A stretch of DNA of 64,000 bases from Bryum argenteum. Its lineage: Eukaryota; Streptophyta; Bryopsida; Bryales; Bryaceae. The position numbers and the translations under genes were made by a program. Position 1 is the first letter of the stretch. Each line of letters starts with the position of its first letter. The notes under the pieces were generated by a model. That model searched no databases. It saw only the letters and a list, made by a program, of their open reading frames with translations, and had not been told where the DNA came from. Positions 56,090 to 64,000 of this stretch are shown in pieces. The stretch spans positions 12,160,001 through 12,224,000 of the forward strand of contig CM073321.1 of the NCBI GenBank assembly GCA_037043015.1. The letters are read 5' to 3'.

Positions 56090-56534
56090 GAACGGAGAGC
56101 GGGGGGGGGGGCTAGGGTTTGGCCCCCATTGTATTCCTCTTCTTCCTCGCTCGTGCGCTGCGCTTGCTGAATTTGGCTGTCGGCGTTCTTGCATTCTTGC
56201 GTTAGTTGGTGTTTTCTTGCATTCTCGCTCGCGTAGTTCTGGCCTCCACAGTCGCTAGCTTGTGGCCTCGAAATTAGCTATCTCCTGGCCTCGAAGGTTG
56301 TGTTCGTTCATGTTTATATAGTCTCTTTTGTATCTACTCGCTCTTTTTGCTCTGCTTCTTGCTTCTTGCTCTGCTCCCCGACGCTTTTTGCTTCTCTTAG
56401 CTCTGCGCCTCGACCCTATTAGCTTAGAATCTGCTTTTAGATATATTCGCGGCATCAAGTGGGTGGCTCGTTTGACAGCGCTTTTGCAGCTTTGGCAGCG
56501 CTCACCAAAGTTCCTGGACTTCACAACCTTCTCT
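56090..56534 (+). promoter_or_regulatory. Probable 5' untranslated exon of locus D
   Basis: A GC- and CT-rich segment follows a run of G at 56100. No ATG-led frame looks coding. It ends at a strong donor, TTCTCT|GTAAGT, at 56534/56535. The matching acceptor is TTTGCTTCAG at 57115. The start of transcription cannot be set from sequence. Confidence 0.4.
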
Positions 56535-57115
56535 GTAAGTTAACTGCCAATGTTTGTAACTTTTGGTTTGCAATTTCAGTCTGTGGTGTTTGCAATTTGT
56601 GGTCATTTCTGTCAGTTTTTCGGACTTCAGGAGTTGAATTTTACTAGGTTTCGGGATCCTTGAAATTTGAGTGACTACATTGGAAAAGATGAGGAGGAAG
56701 TTTGAGTTTAGATGTCTGATTTAGGAAAGCAGAGGAAACTGGCCTATTGGAGCTGGTTCATAAAATTTCTGAACCCTGATTTTTAAGAGCAAATCTAGAA
56801 TGTGAATGTTGGAACAAAAGAGGTGGCTGTGTTTGAGCTGTTTAGGGTTGATTCGAGGAAGTTAATGAACTTGATGAATTTCGAATTGGTGAGAGTTGTC
56901 AATGAGGTTTTTCCCCAGTGATTTTAGATAATTAGAATGCTTGTGTTCACTACCAGAGCATCGGTTTGTGAATCAATTGCAATTGAATTGGTCTACTATG
57001 TGATTCTTTCATACTTGAATCTCCGTTAGTGTTGAGAATTTCACTTTGAATCAGTCATAGTAAAGTCTTTTGTTCTAATCATTCATTGTTTACAATTATT
57101 CATTGTTTGCTTCAG

Positions 57116-57190
57116 GAGTAGGACGAAGCCGAGGCTTGTCCAGTTTATTTCGGTATCCACAGTCTAGCAGGGAAGCAGACAACAAAATGG
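57116..57190 (+). CDS. Locus D exon 2 with the start codon
   Basis: This small exon lies between an acceptor (CAG at 57115) and a donor (GTGAGT at 57191). It ends ACAAAATGG. Splicing to the acceptor CATCAG at 58526 gives ATG-G|GA-GAA-AAT, that is M-G-E-N-P-K-E-R, in frame with exon 3. This fixes the start codon at 57187. Confidence 0.6.
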
Positions 57191-58526
57191 GTGAGTATTC
57201 AATATTTAACTCTCGCTGAATGTGACTAAGTTTCCGCGGAATAGTTTGGCATTGGATATATGTGCTCACATGTTCTTCAAAATACTAGTTTTGAACATAC
57301 TTAGCGTAGAGAACAATTGGATCGATTGAACCGTAGCGAGTTGTGTTGATGTTCGAAAGGTTCAATAAAGATAAGCAGTTCAAATGGACCGGAGTTGAAT
57401 TGGAAACACAGTTTTTTACCTTTGCATGCCACCGACATTATAGACTACAGTGAGATTCAACCCCGGCCGAGTTGAATTCTCGATCCATTCGTTTTTGGCG
57501 AGTTGAACAGTCCATCCAATTCGTTTCTGAGAGTTAAAACGCGAGTTCATAGACAAGGGGGAATTCAACTCGACCCGTGTTGAATCTGTGCCCTAGAATC
57601 CCTTTAACAGTGAATGATAGCTTAGGCTTGAACGATTCAACTCGATTCGAGTTGAATCCAGACAAGACAAGATATAAGGGTACTGATATACTTCCCCCAC
57701 ATGTGCTACTTACTCGCCGCAGCCCGAACAATTTAACTCGACTCGAGTTAAATCGATAAATTACTGTTATAGTGTTAGTAAAATATTCAACTCGATACGA
57801 GTTGAATTAATTTTGCGCATGTACTAAAAAAGACTATTAATCAACTCGACTCGAGTTGAATCGATATAATACGAGAAATATTATCAGTGTACATATTCAA
57901 CTCGACTCGAGTTGAATTATTGTAGAGCATAATAAAGCAGAAAAATAATCCAACTCGAATCGAGTTGAAATAGGAAGGAACTTATAATAATTTCATGCAG
58001 TTTAAAGAGATCCATAATAATCAACTCGAGTCGAGTTGAATTATTGGATGATAGAAATTACTTAAAACAGACGAGTATCCATTGGGTGAAAACCGACATG
58101 ACATACTCAACTAGACTAATGCACAATCCTCCTCATTTGAAATTGACAAAATACATGGGATGATACGAACACCTTGATTAGAGTTGAAATGATGAACTTT
58201 CGGTCTCAAGATTAATTCAACTCGAGTCGAGTTGAAAGTAACTAAGTTACGTATTGAGAAACCACAAAACGCCATGATGGATACTTTCAACTCGAATCGA
58301 GTTGAATCCCACTTCCTTGCTAATGATAATCGTAGACTAACGAGATAGAGATAGAATGCAATTTCAACTCGACTCGAGTTGAATAACACTTACTTGGACA
58401 AATTTGCTACCGATAATAGTAGACTAACGAGAAAAATTAGAATGCTATTTCAACTCGACTCGAGTTGAATACTAATCCTTGCAATTCGTATACATAAATA
58501 CTAAGTTTGCTTCTCTTTCTCATCAG
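57191..58526 (+). repeat. Locus D intron holding palindrome array 3 (about 13 copies)
   Basis: Copies lie near 57452 (weak), 57563, 57635, 57731, 57786, 57841, 57896, 57950, 58021, 58216, 58288, 58362 and 58450. Spacing is often about 55 bases (57731, 57786, 57841, 57896, 57950). The central base varies (C, T, G, A) while the arms stay AACTCGA/TCGAGTT. Confidence 0.85.
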
Positions 58527-59090
58527 GAGAAAATCCCAAGGAGAGGCTCTCAGCCTTCTTCAGTCTATATGTTCCTGAAAAAGATAGCGAGGTCGCAGCT
58601 CCCGAAATATTTGGCGACATGTGGGTGCACGAGAGCCCTACGGATGTCGAATGGTGGAGTATGCTCCTCGCACCCGCACATGGACAAGCTCATTGTCGTC
58701 ACCAAGTACAGGGGAGCAGAGTGCAACCTTCCTGTGAATTTGGAGGAGAACATCATCGATGTTGTCGTCCTCAACATGCACTGGATTTGCGTGACGTGCA
58801 TCGTGGACGACCCCAATAAGGACACGGCTGTAGACCAAGACTACAGGTTCACGTACATGATCGACACAACAAAGATGGATTTCGACATTTGGGCATATGT
58901 GGAGAGTATAAAAAATACTCCTTACGAACCCTTGGCGAAGAATGTCGAGCAACACATTCGCGAGTTTCGATTTACAACCGAAATCGGTGACCAGCAGCCA
59001 CCAAGTATTCTTGCGCCTCGTCTCCGATCACTCGTCACTGCCATGGTGAACTTCAAGGCAAAGCTGCAACGCAAGAAGATCCAAATGTAG
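58527..59090 (+). pseudogene. Locus D exon 3: unidentified N-terminal region
   Basis: Exon 3 reads KERLSAFFSLYVPEKDSE and PEIFGDMWVHESPTDVEWWS; a one-base frame break near 58675 then leads to MDKLIVVTKYRGAECNLP, VVVLNMHWICVTCIVDD and DIWAYVESIKNTPYEPLA, ending KAKLQRKKIQM with a stop at 59088. It is beta-rich and acidic; no family is recognised. Because the following ParB-like frame lies close by, the stop or the break may be an error or a missed splice. Confidence 0.45.
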
Positions 59091-59199
59091 CCCCTTCGTT
59101 TGATGCAGGAAGTAAGCATGCATAGCGGCGTACGAGTCCATCCTATATCGGACTCCCGAGGCGACGGGATCGAAGAGGCGCAAGGCAAATCCGTCCACG

Positions 59200-59950
59200 G
59201 CTCGGGGGGTCGACGCAAAAGAAGCTCAAATCAGTCACGAGGAAGAAGTCGACCCTGGCCGACTCCATTGAGATTGAACAAGCGAGCTTAGTGTTGGCCT
59301 TGACGGAAGTACCCATCGACAATGTAGACAAAGTTGTCGATTACAAGGAGTCCATGAATGCCTTCAAGAACTACTGGGGGCTTTGCCAAGACTCATACAT
59401 CTTCGGCTCAGATGTGACTTACGAGATTCCAATCGAGCGTCTATTTACCCCCCCCCAGCAGACCTGAACATCTGGAACCTTGAGCAGGAAAAAGTCAAGC
59501 ACACGATGCATTTCCTGATTGAGATGTGCGATAAGGACAAGAAGAACACCCTCTGCGTCTATCCAAAGGATCACTCGTTAAACCCGATCTTGGGAGGAGA
59601 TAAAGGACGAGGAGTTCTACATGGTCAACGGACAACATTGTGTCGAGGCATCCAAGCAGTTGCAAAACCGGCTCGATGTAGACGCTAGCATCAGGGATGC
59701 ATTCAAGACATGGGACTGCTTCGTGGTGTGGAACGAAGATAAGCCCATCATTCGGAGAATCTCCACGTTCTACAACAAGGTCAAACACTTCATGAATACA
59801 AATCCGACGTGGGCGACAAACATCATCGGGCGCGGGAGGCGTGGGAAAGCCTTGGTAGACCGAGAGAATCCGAAGGAGGTCATTGAGGTTGCGCGGGACC
59901 GTCACACGAGGCCCAACAAGGGCAAGAAACCCGCAAGGGACAATTTCAAC
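59200..59950 (+). pseudogene. Locus D ParB-like module
   Basis: Reading KKLKSVTRKKSTLADSIEIE, then LALTEVPIDNVDKVVDYKES, YIFGSDVTYEIPIERLFTPP, a frame break near 59455, EQEKVKHTMHFLIEMCDKD and LCVYPKDHSLNPIL. After a second break near 59600 comes EEFYMVNGQHCVEASKQL, the ParB-type VDGQHRxxA signature with N for D and C for R, followed by WDCFVVWNEDKPIIRRISTF and NTNPTWATNI. This order (strand, helix, LxVxP strand, NGQH helix) is the clearest ParB-like fold in the window. The exon ends at a donor GTATGT at 59951. Confidence 0.55.
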
Positions 59951-60095
59951 GTATGTGTACCTCCATTCAACTCAATTCGAGTTGAATACTATCCTACACT
60001 ACTAACGATGATTTTTAGATTTCATTCCCGCTGTAACCTATTTCAACTCGACTCGAGTTAAATATCTAACTCAATATCATACACGGTTGATACGA
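59951..60095 (+). repeat. Locus D intron with two palindromes
   Basis: TTCAACTCAATTCGAGTTGA at about 59967 and TTCAACTCGACTCGAGTTAA at about 60042. The donor GTATGT is at 59951; the acceptor is uncertain, near 60095. Confidence 0.65.
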
Positions 60096-61015
60096 GGAGT
60101 TCATGGAAGCTATCGGGACTAGATCTGCTCTCATCGACGTCAAGAACGCCCCCAGAGCAAAACAACTAGCAAGGCGGCGGAGAAACTCAACATCCAAAAT
60201 GAGCTAAAAATCATCATTGCTCCAAATGATGTCTCGACGTCCCAGTCTCGAGCTTATCTCATCCGCATCCCAAGGGGAGCCGATCGACCCGACACGGAAG
60301 GAAGATGAAGGAGTTGGGGAAATGGAAGTCCGATCATGGACACTCACCACCAGGGAGTTCTTCAAATGGATCGGAAACGTAGCTACGCCTGGATCAAGCG
60401 ATTAGCCGAGCATATCTTTGAATGCACCGAACCAAAAACGGCGACACCATCTACCCCAAAGTCACATTGAAGCGGATGAAGGGTGTGCTTGTAGATTGCT
60501 ACGACTCTTCACGACCGGGCCGAGCGCCGCAAGAGGAAGACCATCGTGAAGCGCGTGATTCACAAAGATGCGCCCGACTTAATCTTTGTTCAAAGACGAG
60601 TGGGGACTTCAAGAAGGAGAGCTGGAAGAAATTCAAGGCCGATTTTAAGATCACTCCAGCTACACTAAACGTTCTCATCACGAATCCCGGGGAATCCTTC
60701 TTCACGCTGGCGAAATTCCCCAGCAACAAGAACAAGTCCTTTGAGCAACTCTTGCCGTATGCAGCAGAGTTCTTGAGATGCTTCCTCGCCAACAAGGGGA
60801 AGTTCTAGGTTCCAAGGGGCGAAACAAACTTCAGGGCCTACAACCTGGAGGACAATGTTCTAGGGGAATGGCACGATGACTCTTGGAATGAACAGTCCGC
60901 TAAGAGAATCAAGGTCGGAATAATGGACTTCCGTAATATCCCCGGAGCACAGGAGGAATCAGCGTCATCGAGCTCGTCAAATGGGCTCCTACTTCTACAA
61001 CGTGCTCCAAGTCCT
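60096..61015 (+). pseudogene. Locus D helical middle region
   Basis: Several frames are needed. Readable pieces are FMEAIGTRSALIDVKNAP, WIKRLAEHIFECTEPK (shifted), WKKFKADFKITPATLNVLIT, FEQLLPYAAEFLRCFLANKG and, past TAG at 60806, LEDNVLGEWHDDSWNEQSAK. It occupies the place of the helical middle region of loci A and C. No motif is recognised. Confidence 0.4.
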
Positions 61016-61029
61016 AAAGTTTATCGCGG

Positions 61030-62056
61030 ACCTGTGTAAAATGAAATCCCCGTTTGGGTTTGGATCTGCGAAGTAAGGATGCTTTGGCGAAGATCAAGAA
61101 TCACCTCGATATTTGCGAGTTCGGAGCAAACTACAAGATAGAGTATGCGGAATATGTTCCGGCTACTTACGAGCGACTCGAGGATCAAACCTCGTCGAAG
61201 GCAAGGGCCAAGGATCATGTCCAGATCCTCTTCTTGTTTCGAAAATCTCAGAAGTTGAGGATTTCGAATCTCCCCAAGTTCTTCCAGGCCCCCGACACTC
61301 CACAGTTCAAGATCTGCGGGAGATACAACGAGCTCGAGTACCGTATTTATAATACGAGCACTGAGGATAGAGCTCTACATGAAGCTGCTTGATATCTTCT
61401 GCAAGGAAGGGGATGCGATCCTCAGTGTTTTTGGAGGCGGGAAGCTCTATTGTGCGGCCTGGGTAAGGATATCCTATGTATTTCAACTCGATTCGAGTTA
61501 AATAGTTCGCCATGACTCTGTTGCTTGCTATGCTAGTTGTATTTAAGTCGAGTCGAGTTCAGTGCGCACCTCGGTGACCAGGGATCGTTTTACACTAAGT
61601 TGAATTCTATTCAACTCGACTCGAGTTGAATGGATTACTAAGTATGCAACAAAATCATGTTCTTGCATGCGTTATTATATTTAACTCAACTCGAGTTAAA
61701 TTTGGTGTTTGATGGCACTTAGAGTTTATATTTGGTATTCAACTCGACTCGAGTTGAATGCACACAGCATAGTAGTCTGGTTGTGCTCTCACACGCCACC
61801 TCCATTTCAACTCGATTTGAGTTAAACTTTCACATGATTGACGTTGCATCTCTTGATGTGTCTACTTGCAGATGTGTTCGCTGATGAATTACACGATCAG
61901 CTCCAGCGAAGAGCACGATGAAGTTGTCAGACTTTCCTTGAATGTCTTCAACTTGGATCGTCGAGATTTCGAAGAAGGGTACCCGATCGACGAGGCTTCC
62001 TTATCCAGGGAGAGACTGGAAGCACCACTACCCCCCATGAAGACGGAGAAGGGGAA
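61030..62056 (+). pseudogene. Locus D methyltransferase-like module, cut by an LTR
   Basis: SKDALAKIKNHLDICEFGAN, YVPATYERLEDQ and HVQILFLFRKS stand where motif IV and its strand lie in loci A and C, although DPPY is not recognisable. A frame break near 61375 precedes MKLLDIFCKEGDAILSVFGG with GGKLYCAAW, a good match to the methylase L-x-x-GDxVLDxFxGxG motif I. A clean intron (GTAAGG 61463 to TTGCAG 61871) leads in phase 0 to MCSLMNYTISSSEEHDEVV. The last exon runs to 62056, where the LTR-like repeat begins; the frame then reads into the repeat and stops at 62121. Confidence 0.5.
61463..61871 (+). repeat. Locus D intron with six palindromes
   Basis: Copies near 61480, 61542 (divergent), 61608, 61680, 61738 and 61806, spaced 58-72 bases. 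They lie wholly inside an intron with GT-AG ends. Confidence 0.8.
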
Positions 62057-63550
62057 TGTCGCGACCCTAATAACTCCAACACATTTTTTTCTTAGTGAGC
62101 CTTACTTGGTAGCGGAATTATAGCTCACTTAGTTGGTAGCAACCGGCCACGACTTTGCTAACACTTGCATGTGCCCGCACACACAATGTTAGCACCATTC
62201 TAAGTCAAGGTGTCCAACCCACCTTGACTCCATAACTCATTACCGGATACTCATAACTCATTACCCGGAACTCCCACCAACACATGGGCATGCCAACCCG
62301 GAACTCCCACCAACACATGGGCATGCCAACCTGGAACTCCCACCAACACATGGGCATGCCAACCCGGAACTCCCACCAACACATGGGCATGCCACTTGGT
62401 GGCACGGGGCGGCCTTCCACAAATGTCCAAGCTCCCAAGGGTGCTACTAATCACCCCCGGAGCTAACCGCCCTTATCCATTGTCCAACTTCCCACTAGTC
62501 CCCCTTTCCACTCTTGTCTCTCACTTCATTTGGGACATTGCCGGAAATCCTCCCGGAATCCGGCACTAGTTTTCCTGGGGACTAGTTTGGAGCGGGACTC
62601 TCTCCAACCCGATGTTGCGGGATGCTCAAGAGCATCCCACAATGCCCAAGGTGTGGAAGTGAGGCTTCATTTCCATGCCTCACCCTTTTGAGCCATTCCC
62701 GGTTACTCCCGGGAACCGGCACTACTTATCACGGGGACTAACTTGGAGAGGGACACTTCCCAACCCCATGTTTAGAGATGCTCCAAAGCACTCTCCATTT
62801 TCCACAAGGTGCGGGAGTGAGGCCCCATCCCAAGCCTCACCACTTGGAGCCACCCCGGCTCCTCAAGGCACCATGTGCAAGTGAGGAGGCGACCACCCCT
62901 CCTCATATTACTCTCTGGAGTCTTCGGTAGGCCCCCCCTTCTTGTGTTGAGGGGCCTTCCGTGACACAATTTCTTTTTGGAAGACCACCCGTTTTTGCCT
63001 TAGTCTCAAAAACGGGCCATAACTTCTCCTCGGGCTAGCTCCTAGCTTAGGTATCCAAATGGGACGTGCGAGCCCATTTTCGACATCTACAATTTGAGTA
63101 CATATCGATGGACTACCTATTAGCCTCAATCGGGTCTGTCGTAAGGGAGATATGCCCCTCTGAACATTCGGTGTCCCGGGAGGCAACATTCCCGAGTCCC
63201 GAAGTCCCGACCACTGTGAGGAGCCATATCTCCTAAACTATTGCTTTGCTCATCATGAGCCTTAGCTACCTAGAAAGCCCTTGTCATTAGATTTCCAGCA
63301 ACATGCAACATGCCGCCCTCCACGAAGGTCGACACATTGAGTCCCGAAAGGCAACACTCCCGAGTCCCGGAGTGTCCCGGAACACGCTCCAACTTCGGAG
63401 AGCCATATCTCATGACTCACAACTCCAAATCGCGCGTTTCTTAGACCCATGGGTGCGTGCTTGAACAAGGTTTGCAACCATGTAAGGCACGCCACCAAGT
63501 TTGTCCCGAGCACGACGATATTGTGTGTTGTTTGCTCAGGACTCTCCTTG
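62057..63550 (+). repeat. LTR-like repeat inserted in locus D
   Basis: Begins ATGTCGCGACCC inside the last locus D exon and matches 37788-39209 to GACTCTCCTTGGTCACC at about 63555. An open frame follows downstream in the same direction, so this may be a 5' LTR. Confidence 0.65.
62264..62395 (+). repeat. 33-bp tandem repeat inside the LTR, 4 units
   Basis: CCCGGAACTCCCACCAACAC starts at 62264, 62297, 62330 and 62363. The copy at 37788 has about two units and the copy at 29346 one. Confidence 0.85.
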
Positions 63551-64000
63551 GTCACCTCACCTTGTCTCTTGCCAAGCCCGAGGCGTCACTCCCAGGGTCC
63601 TCTCGGCTCACCACGGTGTTCGGGCATCCTTTGGAAAGGGATGTGACAGGGAAGGGGAAGAAGAAGGTCAGGGGAGTAGAGTTACCTCTTGACTTGAATG
63701 ACCCAAGACCGATCGCAATCGGGTCAAGTGATGACGATGACGATCCTGTCCAGAATGTTGAGGCCTACGGTTCCCAACACCCGGTAACGCCCCTAACTGG
63801 ACGAGGCTCATCTTCTCATCTTCCTCATCCCCAGGAACAAGGCTTTTCGGATACCTCTCTTCGGGCTTCCACGCCATCGCCTCGGAAGAGGAAAAGAGAG
63901 TCACTATCCGTTGAAACTCTGATGGAGAAGCTCGTCAGAATGCAGGAGGAAGCGCAGGCGCGACAAAGGGCGGATGGTGAAGCAATGCTTGCTCAAGAGC
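63541..64000 (+). CDS. Partial gag-like protein leaving the window
   Basis: An open frame without a clear ATG (VFGHPLERDVTGKGKKKVRG, then IAIGSSDDDDDPVQ) leads to a basic stretch (SPRKRKRESLSVE) and a coiled-coil start (TLMEKLVRMQEEAQARQRAD). It follows the LTR-like repeat directly, in the place of a retroelement gag gene. The start could lie on another exon or be GTG/CTG-independent; the end is outside the window. Confidence 0.4.

Noticed and set aside
62205..62466. Frames with a repeated MCWWEF or HQHMGMPT motif
   Set aside because: They are readings of the 33-bp tandem repeat inside the LTR, without independent coding evidence.

Overview
Kind of DNA. This looks like nuclear DNA of a streptophyte plant, more like a bryophyte or charophyte alga than a crop plant. 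It has spliced genes with GT-AG introns, AT-rich spacers, plant-type hAT transposase, gag-like retroelement remnants, tRNA-derived SINE-like units and DUF7869-type proteins. I see no bacterial operon, no rRNA and no recognisable housekeeping gene. The organism call is an inference from style. Almost everything is mobile or mobile-derived and much of it is broken.

Layout. 0.6-9.8 kb (minus): a spliced gene (locus A) read as a ParB-like module, a helical middle region and a DNA-methyltransferase-like module, split by a ~3.1 kb gag-like insertion, plus a second truncated methyltransferase-like fragment (locus B). 9.8-13.1 kb (plus): two broken DUF7869 genes. 13.1-27.3 kb: a hAT transposon interrupted by a 10,683-bp element with 25-bp terminal inverted repeats (14615-25297). 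That element carries two divergent genes, a ParB-like/methyltransferase-like gene (minus) and a DUF7869 gene (plus). 28-39 kb: LTR-like repeats, gag-like remnants and locus C (plus), another spliced ParB/methyltransferase-like pseudogene. 39.2-40.6 kb: repeats with tRNA-like heads. 40.9-53.7 kb: a 4.4-4.6 kb direct duplication, each copy holding a minus-strand DUF7869 gene and an array of a ~22-bp palindrome, separated by a long transposase-like ORF (45.4-47.7 kb). 53.7-56 kb: AT-rich satellite. 56.1-62.1 kb (plus): locus D, the clearest ParB/methyltransferase-like gene, whose introns hold about 20 more copies of the palindrome. 62.06-64 kb: an LTR-like repeat followed by an open reading frame that leaves the window.

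How the parts may work together. DUF7869 genes carry three spaced acidic motifs like those of an RNase-H/DDE transposase and end in a small chromatin-reader-like module. They repeatedly lie beside a gene of the ParB/methyltransferase-like family, divergent inside the TIR element and around locus D. I infer a two-gene DNA transposon family in which a DNA-modification-like companion travels with the transposase. The palindrome, found in introns of the companion gene and upstream of two DUF7869 genes, is a candidate recognition site. Many frames are broken. Differences between the duplicated copies cluster at CTG/CAG, so some breaks could be read errors rather than mutations.
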